From Setaria digitata (lineage: Eukaryota; Nematoda; Chromadorea; Rhabditida; Setariidae), in contig RCAB01000110.1 in assembly GCA_003640385.1 (NCBI GenBank), positions 1-64,000 of the forward strand: DNA of 64,000 bases. The letters run 5' to 3'. The notes beneath the pieces were generated by a model, which ran no database searches, was not told the DNA's origin, and saw only the letters and a list, made by a program, of their open reading frames with translations. Shown here piece after piece: positions 36,119 through 48,200 of this stretch (position 1 is its first letter; every line of letters begins with the position of its first letter). The translations under genes were made by a program, and so were the position numbers.

Positions 36119-38927
36119 TAGGGAACTGTGTTTTCCTTTCTTATTTCTCGAATTAATTTCTGCGACCAGATGGACTTTTAAATTATCTCTTTTGTTGCAA
36201 CTATATATTGGATTAGCTTTGGGTTTTTATTAAACACGAAGAGTTTCCTTGTGTGCATCTTTCTTGTATTAAAAAGGTTTTAGCAGTATGAAATGGCAAC
36301 TTTTTTAGGTTTTTTTTTCCATGGCATTCTCATTGTTTAGCCGATTCTCGAATTAATCCAATTTTCTTATCTTTCGCTTCCATCCCTTCCGTTTTGGAGT
36401 ATAGAAATTACCGATTACCTTCCTGTCGGCCTGCTTACATGCTTTATTTTCTTAGGTGACGCTTTTCTTCAAGTTTTCAATTAAGTTATAGTCCTTCAAA
36501 TGAAAAGTTGAGCCTAATCGAACATGGAATAAAACTTGAATTAGTCCTTATTATACCAATGTCTGATGTATTGTATCTTTTGGTATGCGTTTTATACCAG
36601 AAGGCAGTTGCAATTTGCTTTCATTGAGGGTTTCTGCTGCGCGATGTTGGCAATCGTTTTGAATCAGCTGGTTGACAGTTGGGATTTGGATCGATGGAAT
36701 TCATTCACCGGTAAAATGGTTCATTCACCGGTAAACTATGTACCGTTGTTCTTTTACTGCTCGTGCGATATATTTTGTTTATCAATATTTCCGTTGCTTA
36801 AACATTTGTCTGTAATATAGAAATTTTATTACGACAGTGACATTGTTTTGAAACACTCTTTTCCACATTCGTCTATGTGAAATTCAGTTGTTAACGGTAT
36901 TAATATGAAATATTCTGTGTCCTTGAAGTTTGTACACTTACAGTCACTGATGTGGACATCTTTTGATTATTTGCTGCATCTTTAGTTGTATGCCTTGCCT
37001 TTTGTTTGTCTACTAGTTATTTAGAACACACAGTGTACTGAAGTAACGCTGAGATTAAGAGCTTATAATTTAAACGGTTCATATTACCAGTGATCAACCT
37101 CAATGGTAATAACGAAGAATTAAGCTCCTTACAAAGTATCTTCCCAACAAATAGGTTGTGGACTTGAAATTGGATTCGCGTTTAATCTAATTTTGTTCAT
37201 TTAGTAGGATAACTGTATAGGTAAATGGATGTTTTGGCATGATATTAGACTAACTTTTTAACGAGTTGATAAAGTTCTGTCCTACAGCAAAAGCAAACTA
37301 TATACATATATATGGATTAACAGAATCAATAGATAATGAATTGAGGGTTGGACATAAGCGCAGTTCTTGATTGGAAATATCATCATGTGGGACCTGTAAT
37401 TTACGCCTTAGAGTTATTGATGTCATTGATAGCGATGATATTAATAGATGTGATGTGAACTGGCGCACAGATCTTCGAAACCGCGATTTCAGAATTTTAA
37501 TTAATTATCCTGGATTGGCCTAGAATTCCTGAATAGATATTTCAGTCTGCTCGCTGTTGAAGCTGGAGAAATTATTAGACTTGTTATAAATTAAATTTGT
37601 TCACTTATATTCTTTCAAAAATTTTGATTATCTTCACTAATTTATCCGACAAACGGAGTGCTTTCTCAGCAATTTTAATAGAACTGTAGTGTCCATGTAC
37701 CTTGATGTGCTCAAGTACACGCTCTTGGTGAATTACGATGGCGATAAATCAGTAATGTGACATAATTTCAAATTGCGAATGAATCTGCGGAAAGTGCATC
37801 TCCGATTATCTTTTAATTCTGTCAGATCTTGTCTTAAATTTTACTGGGTTGTTCTTTGCGTTCCATGTTGCTCCCTTAACTTCCTATACTCCGTTTAGGA
37901 AAATATCTATAATTCGTTGCAACAGGACCAAGACATGAGTTTAGAGATTTTCGTTAGTTTATTCCAACACCTGTAGGTTAGGAATGAGTTTCAGAATTGA
38001 AAGTGAGCATAATTTCAAAATCTGCTTGAGATTATCAAAAGTGGGAATAAAGCTTACCAGTAGGTTATGCAACATAATTTTTTTACTAGTTGGTGACCAT
38101 CACACATTAGTTTACTTGTCAGTCAACTCCTTGCTTTCTTTTTTTTCTTTGGATGGAGTAGTTTAGAATCGTTGTAAGTTTATCATTCAATTTTCATGAA
38201 ATTAAATGTAGATGAGTGATGGGCTTATTTCTTGCTGAAAAGGAAAAAACGAAGTTTAGTTTCCACCCTCAATTAAGAAGTGTGAAGTCGCGCTGAAGTT
38301 TGGAAGTGTTGAAGTGTTCACAGTTCTAGTTCGGTAATCCTCTTTTGTAAACAGTACACAATTAGGTCGCCTTGACTCCTTCAGTTAGAATGTATTTTTC
38401 TTGGCTCGCTGTTTGGACGATAGACGTCTTAACTACGCATGTCTATTACTCTTTCAAAAATGAGAGAAAAAGTACAATGTTTTTGAAAGGACGAGGCATA
38501 TATTCAAAGTGAATATCTTAATTTGAAACTAACTGATAGTTGCAACAGAGAGGCCTAAAACATTTGTTTATTTCAACCATGAATGCTACCATTACTATTA
38601 ACAACACATAACAACACACTCTATTCTTCAGCGGAATAGACTGTACGGCAGGTTGATGATTTTCTAATAAAAACGATAGCATTACTTCTGAATCGATGTT
38701 TCATGACCACAACACAGATCAAATATTCGTACGGCTGAATGATTCTAAAAAAAAAAGAAAACTTCGAATTACTGGAGATGGATTTTCGGATTCTGTTGAG
38801 CTTCTATAATCCTCTGTAACTTTAATATCAAAACACTGGAATTGAAAACAAATATTATTTGACAAAAAGACTCATCTTTCTTAAGTTACAGACAGCTAAT
38901 AGAATCATAACCTTTGGTAACATCAAT
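36119..38927. other. convergent spacer between BRE1 and STRAD
   Basis: No exon with family similarity was recognised on either strand. It presumably contains the BRE1 3' UTR at the left and the STRAD 3' UTR at the right. A 16-base direct repeat (TTCATTCACCGGTAAA) occurs twice at about 36701-36735. Two minus-strand segments near 38690-38830 have exon-like edges and might be alternative STRAD 3' exons. Confidence 0.45.
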
Positions 38928-41900
38928 TCATATTATATCTGGCAACAAAGACGAAAAGGAACGATTCTTCCTAATTGATTTCACAAATGGATGTGACAGA
39001 AGTTTTGATACAGACCACCTGGAAAGTCAATAAGTAATTATGATTGTAATATAACGTTAAAAGGACTGTGTTTTCTCTAAGTCACACAGGACTACTGGAA
39101 AAAGAAAATTTTTATATTTTTAAGCCATTTACTTCCAAAACGAAAAATGGAAGAGGAGATGCCCTTGGTTTCTCTGCTTTCACAAAAACACGATGAAACT
39201 TTTACATTAATGTGGGTTATGCATTTATACTAATACGATAACTCAGAAAAGATGTCACTTCTAAAAATTGATCTTTATTTATGTCAACCTGTTTTCTGGT
39301 AGCGGTTTGAGACAATTATCCGTGATAATATGTAAGGATTCACTGAAGCGTCGTCGTTGTCGACACTGTTGATTATGTTCCACGTTTTCTGGAAACGAAA
39401 TTAATTTCTTCTAAAAAATATTAAATTATATCTGAAGCACAAAATTGAACATTGCAGAAAATTCCAAGAGAAAAACTTTTTACCTTTCTCGGGAAGAGTT
39501 GTGCAGTCCAGTAACCTTGGCGTTGTTCCTTTACTTTTTTCGAAAAGCATCTGAAGATTACCCATAAATCAAACTGAAGCGCTAAAGCAGGTAACAAATA
39601 ATATGCCGAATTTTGCTCTATTAGGAAACCCGAATATAAACCAAGTCCCGAGGACTGCATGTATTCCATAGAAATTTGACAAAATGATACCTGTAGGCGA
39701 TCCATATCTGAGAACGGTGGAAAACCATTCGCCATTTCGCATATTGTTATTCCAATACTGTATACATCAGAGGATAAACCGTAGCCATACAAATCCTGAT
39801 TAAACCATTTACCATTTATTTAGTGTAAAAATAGACAAAAATCATATATGGAATTGGATACCTTAAAATTTGATAATCTGTCCGAAATATGCTCTCGCAT
39901 AGATAACTATTGATTTTTATCGGATATTCAAATACATATTCAGTGCGAAAAAAAGCTTTGCAATCTCAGAAAACCAATGAATGCAGGTTATTCTGAAGCA
40001 CAGTATGTATTACTGCAGATTTTTTTTTTTTTTTTTTTTGCATGCTTCATGTAAGATCGTCATTTTTTGTGGAACCAAATCTATGTTTTAAAATACAAAA
40101 CGATGATGCTTCAAATTCTTTGCTCTTTTGTTGATATTTTTCAAGAACGATTTGAGAGACTTATGCGAGTATTCTAATGCTGTCGTAGTCTAAAAAATTG
40201 TTCGAACTCTTAAACGCGAACGTAGCGAATAGATTTTGCATTCAAATTCTATCATTTTAAAACATGAGGATGAATGTTATTTATGAATCTTTCAGTTAAT
40301 CTAACGCACCTGCTTAAATATTTCAGGTGCCAACCATAGCAGTTCATCGGAAATTTCAGTATCAAAGTCATGCAAAACATTATCGGTACCAGTTAATTCA
40401 TTATGTCGTAAAAACACGCAATGGCGAAAACCAGTCAACTTCACAGCGCCCGTTGAATGAAGCAAAATATGACTGCATCGTATAGATCTAAAATTTGTAC
40501 TACTTCTCTATTTAAATCTGAAATTTTTAATTAGGTGACCAATTATTCACCACTCACTTAATTTCGCCTACCCTCTCGACTTCCTAAGAAACATATTGGT
40601 GATTAAAATTTAACAAGATAATGCTGATTCCCATATCATATGGAAATCCAAAGTGAAAAAAAAAAGTGAAGGGAACAACTAATCTGTGGACAATTTTCTG
40701 ATCGTGCAAATATTGTACTGCTAACAGAACATTTTTAAGCACTTGAGCAATTGCTTTTTCAGGCAGACCACATGGATAGTAATTTTGTACTACATGTAAA
40801 ACTGAACCTGCAAATGTACCGAAACTATAGGAATTTCTTTCAAAAATGAAAATAAAAAAAAACTATTTCTAAAGAAAGCAAAAGTGATACACAATCTCTG
40901 AGAACATCAGCTGTTACTTCAAACCTATAAGATATGCTAAAAATAAATTTTAGTCGTTCATCTTCATCACGAAAAGTACTATGATCATTTTTGAAAATCC
41001 GTCCCAGTATCCGAGAGTCTAAATTAAGGTGCACAATCTTAGTATCTGGTACGTATTGACAAATATCTTCGTTTTGATCATGGTAAAGTTAAAATAAAAT
41101 CGTCTCGAGAAGCTAACAGAGATCACAGAAGGTTGAGAAGATATAGACATCGCTTCCGATGGAAATTATCTGATTCACCGATATAATGCAGGGGTGAGAG
41201 AGCCATTTCAAAAACCACACCTCTTCCTAAAAAATGAAATTGAAAGAAAAACCACTTTTGAAGGAAAAAGAAAGCCAAACAATACACAAAGGCAACCCAA
41301 CACATTTTACTTTAACAAGAACTTCCTACAAAATTTGAGAATTTCCTATCTGAACAAGAACAACTTTCAAGATTACAAACAACAACCTTTATTTTATCAT
41401 AATCCATCTTTTCGGTGGGCAGTATCCGAACAGCAGCCAGGCTTTCATCTGCTACTAATTTTACGAGCAAGACATCACTTAATCCGGAACATGCCTTTCC
41501 TTGGAAATAAAAGTGATTTCCGATATAACTTTTTGAAAAGCCAAGATATTATTTAAAAAAAAATTAATGGCTTCAAATTTCAATAAACGAGTTATTTGAT
41601 GTCTTTAAACAAAGTTTAATTCTTACCCAGCGTTCCGCATACAGAGAAGCTGGCGAGACAGGACATCACTTCAAGACACTGCCCTTTTGACTGACTTTAA
41701 AATATTATTTCGGGCTAAAGCATATAGTTTAGTATCGATAAAAAGAGGTTAAATTCACCGTGTCTAAGAGTGCTAAATCTAACAGTAATCAACATCGTAA
41801 AGATTCTAATATTCTAACACCTCTATCCATTAATGAAATAACTTATGTGATGTATCAGAATTGATTTTAATCAGTTTTTGAAAGTTCTGAACGAGAGAGA

Positions 41901-42673
41901 TTCCTCTGTTAGTCAATATTAAAAACTAAAAAATCCACTGGATCTATTAAAAGATGAATTTTCTCTATTTATTTCTATCATTTCGTAAGGATAATCAATA
42001 ATTCTACCAGTCAAGTGATTTACTTATTATATTTCTAAAAACGTGATGGAGTTTTCAGATTAATAAAAAAGGAATATAGATTAAATCATACAACCAACGC
42101 AGAATTTTGAATCTGAAATTGAGAATGCTTGATATTCTTTTTCGAATAAAATACGTCAGAGATCTTTGTCCAGATGGTCATATTTTAAGAATCTTTAACG
42201 ATATCAATTACAAGCAACGGAATTTCAAAGAAAAACATCTGATAGGGAAAACAGAATGATAGTGATGTTGTCGTACAAGCTATCTAATTTTATCCAGGTT
42301 TGAACCTGTTTTTTCTAAATGACTTATAATATTACGAGATTAAACAATATATGTTCAACTTATTGCAACATTAACCGTATGAAGCAACTATTCGCTACCA
42401 GAAATTGCAACTCTACATCGAAGTTTCACTACAATAAATTGGTATCGAATTCTCACCAATATTACCTCATATTGAAAAAGAGATGACAACCTGATAATAG
42501 CAGAAATTATAAAATAGCAACTGCAAATTTCTCTAAACAAAATAATAGAAATTAATTATTCAACACGACAAAACTCTGTTTATGAAGGAATGTAACAGAA
42601 CTTTATAATTGAAGTAACTCGATTACATGAATGAAGATTTGAGACGAACATACAAAGGAGTAAACTAATTTTA

Positions 42674-42715
<42 letters not shown>

Positions 42716-44739
42716 NAGCGAAAGTGAACAGAAAAGTATGTATTTTTTTGCTTTCAAATTAAGATTACTGAACTATCCTATTATTCCTGTTACTTCTAAC
42801 TTGTCGAATGCAGTAAAGACACATACTCTGCAGTAAGATTAGTTCCACCTTCTATAAAGTCACGTGAGTTCTCTCGAAAAGCTGAAGAAAAAAACATCAA
42901 AATCAGGTGTAAATCATAAACGCGGTGAAATTCCACTGTCTTTTAGAATCCTGTTAGACATGGAGTAAATAAGTACCGAGAAGACCACTTAAATACAGGT
43001 TGAAATTTAGACTTCTAGAAAATATAGCCAAAAACCAAAAAAGTGGAACGCAAAAAAGGACTACAAGAACATGAAAAATCTTTGCGCAGCTCCTGGAAGA
43101 AAGTCGAATTACAATTTCACTTCTGAAAGTAATCAAAAATAGTTGGCAGAACACTTACTAATTTTGCAACAGAAGGAAAATTAGCACCTCACAGATACAC
43201 AACATCATTATCGCCAAAAGACTAAATATTCATCTAATTTCCTCCACTGTCGCATTAGTTGAAATAATTTTTCCATGTGACGAAAATCCTTTACATATTA
43301 ATATGATTAAGATCCTGAAAATGAACCATCAGAAAATAATTCACAAGGAACGATCACAAGTGTTAATAATAAGGATGTTGCTAACAGCAGGAACCTCCGG
43401 ATAATATAATCAGCATAGATAAGAATAACAACTCACGCTGCATGCTCCATCACTAACTTAACTTAATCATATTCAAATATATTGTCATTTTTTCTTCATT
43501 ATTATTAATTTTTGTCCCATAATTTAAATCAAACTCCTAATCACGAATTTTTCTAATAATTTAAATTAGTTGAACCTAAGCAACTTTCTAACACGACCAA
43601 CTACTTCTATTTCAGTTTCGAAATTTGATAATAAACAGTTATTTCTAATGATAAATCATCAGCTTTTAAGAGTGACAGCTATATGCAGTTTCAAAAAATA
43701 TCTTTTATTTTTATGAGGTTTTCATTGTTCTTATCAGTTCCCTTAGGAGTTTTACAAAACAATACAATAGGTAAGGAAAAACGATGATATAAAGATATAA
43801 GGAAACCATATAAAGAAGGTCAACCTGATCCTTTACCATCTCCTAATCTTCAGCTGCACAGAATCTTTTGACAGAAAGCCTTAAAAACAAAATCGCATGT
43901 AGTGATACTGAAGAGATACCTGCAAAATGATGTCCATTTACAGGATAGTAATTCCGATGAAATGAACAGATTTCCATTTTCTTTAATAACTGCCGTAAAT
44001 TCAATCAGATATAAACAATTCATTCGATCATCTCAGGGCTGAAATTAAAACTTTGTAAAAGATAACCAAATAACAACAGAAAATTAAAATCAAGAAAGAG
44101 ATTAAAACATAAACTCAAGCCAAGTTTTTGCAACTAGACCAACAGAAAGGATTCTCAAACTTTAAGCAGATAGTATATTAAACGATAACACTCTTAACCT
44201 CCTCTAATGTTTTCAAAAAACTCGCAAAAGTTGAAAGAGAACTTTGATTTCAATTTTAAAATGATTTTATACAAAACACAGATAAACAAACAAAAATTAA
44301 ATCTCGTATCCACAACACTCAGCTCGGTTTTCAATTGTTGTTTTTCAACTGAGTTTTTGGACTGTCACTTTTATTCACAATACTCGTTTAATTCTGAGTA
44401 TTGATGATTTTATTATTAATGTTTTTCGCTACAGTAACTGTTCTATCATCGCAAAAAGATCCACCTCACTCATCAGTGGTGTTAAATGTTTAGAATTTTC
44501 GACGTGTATTTCATGGTTTTAGTAGAATTTCACCTAAAACCCTGAAATTTTTATTACATATATCTACAGCTGGTTAGATTAATAGTTTGACCCGTAATAT
44601 AAAGATATTTTACGGAAAGAAATGATAGCTTACAGAGTGAATTCTGGATAGTTAACGCTGATGAAGACTGCTTGATAGTATCTCTAATGTTTACAGCTGT
44701 GAGTGGTAGTTGGACGGCAGATGGATTCGAGCTGTTCAT
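38928..44739 (-). CDS. strd-1: STRAD pseudokinase (LKB1 complex)
   Basis: Exons, 5' to 3': 44634-44739 (less sure), 41627-41683, 41387-41499, 41118-41226, 40680-40807, 40558-40583, 40310-40487, 39691-39795, 39484-39550, 39289-39388, 38928-39018. They sum to 359 residues in frame. STRAD binds and activates LKB1 with MO25. Kinase fold markers: CGTLGKACSGLSDVLLVKL (degenerate Gly loop), LKWLSHPCIISVNQ, KIVHR in place of HRD, LTGFRHC in place of DFG, WLAPEIFKQ, and YGLSSDVYSIGITICEMANG close to human STRAD. Loss of the HRD Asp and the DFG motif marks a pseudokinase. A 26-nt microexon inserts EVERVGEIK in the catalytic-loop region. The C-terminus ends soon after the last kinase helix, with no visible WEF motif for MO25. 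An ATG at 41666 would be the start if the distant first exon is wrong. Confidence 0.85.
41684..44633. other. long AT-rich intron or spacer upstream of STRAD core exons
   Basis: No recognisable exon. It includes a poly-A run of about 39 bases ending in an N at 42716. If the exon at 44634-44739 belongs to STRAD, this is its first intron; otherwise it is intergenic. Confidence 0.5.
42677..42716. repeat. poly-A tract with N gap
   Basis: About 39 consecutive A ending in a single N. The length is probably unresolved in the assembly. Confidence 0.85.
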
Positions 44740-45296
44740 AACTGATAAGAAAGGACATGCGGTTGGTATTCTCGCTTTTTTAATAGGATTGTTTCTGGAA
44801 GTTGGAAAAATCTAGACTACAATGAGCATCAAAAAAAACTGCTTGATTTTTGGTTATGGACATGATGCTTCTAAATCTGTGCTCCATTAAGTAGAGAAAA
44901 TCTGACGCAAAAAAACAAATCAGTGATAAAATATAAATTCAGAAATCAGTTAAAGAGTTGAGGAAACAGACATAAGCGGTTGCGCAGCTAACGGAGAAAT
45001 CCGCAATGAAACTGAGGGTAACTCGAGTGAGTTTGCTGATGACCCTTCTTTATCTTCGTATAAAACTGACTTTGCCACTGTGTATGATACGTGACTAAAA
45101 AAACTAACAATTCAAATTATAGTGAAAGAAGTAATGAACAGTGAGACTCTCTTGATAATTCGGCAATGTGGTATAAAAATTATGGCTAAACGGCTAACTA
45201 TTCCTGATGTCATCTATTAATATTTCTTGGATATTACTTGATTCTAGTTAATTATCATTATTTTCTCCTACCTTGCTTTACTCAGTTTAATCTACT

Positions 45297-48200
45297 TCAT
45301 AATAACCTTTGCAAATCATCTTCATCAAGATTTTCATCAGCAACAGTGCTCTCAGTGCACTGCAGATAATCCAAGCGCCTAAAATATCTAAAATTGTGTT
45401 GAAATTAAGAAAATATATGAACCCCAATTTGTCTATGGTGTGTTTGAAAAAATTTATGGAAGGACAAAAAAATTAGTTATCCTAATTAAAAACTTCAGAT
45501 ATAAAGCATTCAATTCAACTTGCTTCTCCCAATTTTCTTAAGGACTAGTAACCGATATGTCGCATTCTTTTATGAGTAAGAGACTTATACCAACATTTAT
45601 TTCATACCTCTGAAGAATCAAATGTCCACCATTCAAATTATTACTTATCGATGAATAACCACTTTGAATAGAAGGATCATACTTCATCTAAAAAAAAAAA
45701 GTTAGAAAAAGGACCGATCGGAAAAATGGCGTTCTTCTGTATTCTACTTGTCGTCTTTAGCGGCAAAAATTCTAAGCAAATAGTTTATTAACACTTCTGT
45801 TGTTTTTATCACACTGACCAATGATAAAGATAGGAAATAGGCCATCCTAGACAAGTGTAATAAATTAAGTTAACCGACATACCGAATCTTGCATCTGAAA
45901 TAACTTCAGGCTTTCCATCGGCACTTCACATTGTATCGAACACACTTTATCACTTAAATAGTTATTGAAAATAGATTTTTTTTCTATTTCGAAAAAGAAT
46001 CCTCTTTGATTGCTGATGCTAATAATGTGCTTAAAATGATGTTTTCTTTGCAATTTCTTCTATCCCAATCGATAAAAATTTCAATACACAATTTTTTAAA
46101 ATCAAGAAAAATGTGACCTCTGCTAAATGGTGCTTATGAAAATTTGAAAAAGGATAGTACCTTGCTGAAATATATCCAACTGTTGGAGCTACCTGTAAGG
46201 GTAATGTAAGCACTGGAAAACTTGTTCCTGTACTAATAGGTGGGACACTAGATCTAGGAACTGCTGCTGCAACTTGCATCACTGCAGCTAATGGCACTAG
46301 AGGCAAAGAAAGAGGATTATTAGCCGATGATATCATCAAAGGCACCAATGGAAAGGATGGTGCTGAAGGCTGTGTTGGCAACACCAAATTTTGAGGTAGA
46401 TTAACTGAAAGAAATGGAAATATGTAAATAACAAATATATCAATTTTGAAAAAGACTTGGAAGGAAAAAGAACTGAATAACGAGGTGACCTGGAAAAATC
46501 GATAACCTATGAAATAAAATGAAATTGTGGACAGCAAACAGACTTAGCTAACAATAGCTGCATATAATTGACAGACTAACTAACCAGATTCCTCTTCTGC
46601 CTCGATGAGACCATCATTTCCAAAAGCTGACGAAGCACTGGTCAGCAATGGTGAAGGTCCTGTCAGCTGTACTTCTGAGAATTTTGATGGATTTGGTTCA
46701 GTCAAAAAACGAAGAGGTTGTGCTTGTGTTTGCGTCAGGGAAGCATGAAATCCATTTTTCATTAGTGCATATGAACACTGCAAACCAGCGGGACAAACAC
46801 GATCGGCCATCATGTCTCTCAAATTTTAAAAACCTTAAAAATCAACTTTCTAATCATTAATTCTTGAAAATGTCTAATTTTACTTGAAGCAATTTAAGCA
46901 GTAGTTAATTTACCGACAAAGACGTGTTTTACATTTGCGGTCTTTTTGACGACATACATTAGGGCGTATATATCTGGTAGTAGAAACGAATTTGCTTATA
47001 CTCCTGAAAGTTCTTCAAGCCATATTTCAAAGGAATGGATAAATTTACTAATCTGAAGAAAGATCAAGAAGAATACTTTTATGATTCAAGGAATAAGAGA
47101 TTGCTTGAATCTTCAATTTCTCCAAATATCAATAAAAAAAGTCATCTGATGGAGGAAAAAATTAGAGACTACCTTGTTCGCATGAATTTTACATATGTTT
47201 TTACTATAAATAATAGAGAATCGAACAAATCTACTGCCAGTGTCCAATTAGGCAATTCTGAAATAAAATTACGGAACTTACTTGAAAAAGCTAATATTAA
47301 GGTGAAGCATAGGATTATGTCACAATTTTAAGGATATGGTGAAGATTAATATCTTCTGTTGCTATGTATGAGCTGAATCAAACTTATACAGAAAAAATTT
47401 GGTTGCTTAAAGTTCTCTTATCAGCAATCTCATAAAATAAAGTATTGCTAATCATGAAATGGTCTACCAATCTTGTAGTGTAGTTGATAACCAAATTCGC
47501 CTAAAAAGAGAAAAAAAGCCACTCTTACTATGCTGCTAACATATGACAAAGTTATTCATTTTCATGACTTTCGGAATTTACCACGTAAGTAATTGAAATT
47601 CGCGAAACGCTCGAAATGTTCGAAGGTCGAAGCAAGCATTTCTCGCTCGGAGCTCCGTTCTATCGCAGCTTTCAAGTCACTGATCTGCTGTTCGAAATCT
47701 TGAGTGGATTGGAGCTTAAAACAAACGAATTAGTTTAATTCAAACATAAGTAAATATTGAAATAACCCTATTATTTCATACTATAGAACATACTGATTGT
47801 CTCCCATTCCCCTGAAACAGGCCAATTATTAACTGCAAAAAACACTCGACAAAACTAAACGCATGAAAGCAGAAACCTTCCTAGAAGTAATCGCGAGCTG
47901 CTTAATTTGTTTAATGAAGAGAACAGGAAACTGTCACTTATAAAATATTTCAGCTGCAAAATCACTTACTTTATCAATAATGCTCTGCATATGAGATCTG
48001 TGATGTTGATCACCATATAATAAAGCTGACCACTGATCTGGCGATATACGTAAACCTTGCTCGAAAGCCACTTGTACTATTTGCGCATCATGCTCACGGC
48101 GTAATGAGTCATAATCACGAAATTGGGTTTTCAGCTGCATTAGTGATGATTCACCCTCACGTTTTAATACCTATGAAAGATGACCTCCTTCTCAAGATCG

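Noticed and set aside
36566..36820. 84-codon plus-strand open frame
   Set aside because: No homology, no clear donor, hydrophobic low-quality composition. Treated as BRE1 3' flank.
40840..41040. Minus-strand open frame with LNLDSRILGRIF as a STRAD N-lobe exon
   Set aside because: The exons at 41118-41226 and 40680-40807 join in phase and match the kinase N-lobe without it, so this stretch is intronic.
41194..41556. 120-codon plus-strand open frame
   Set aside because: It is the antisense shadow of the STRAD N-lobe exons (41118-41226 and 41387-41499) plus intron, with no similarity to anything.
47035..47331. 98-codon plus-strand open frame starting [13 protein letters not shown]
   Set aside because: It lies inside the Roquin gene on the other strand, has no splice context or family similarity, and is Lys/Asn-rich as expected from AT-rich DNA. 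A nested gene cannot be fully excluded.
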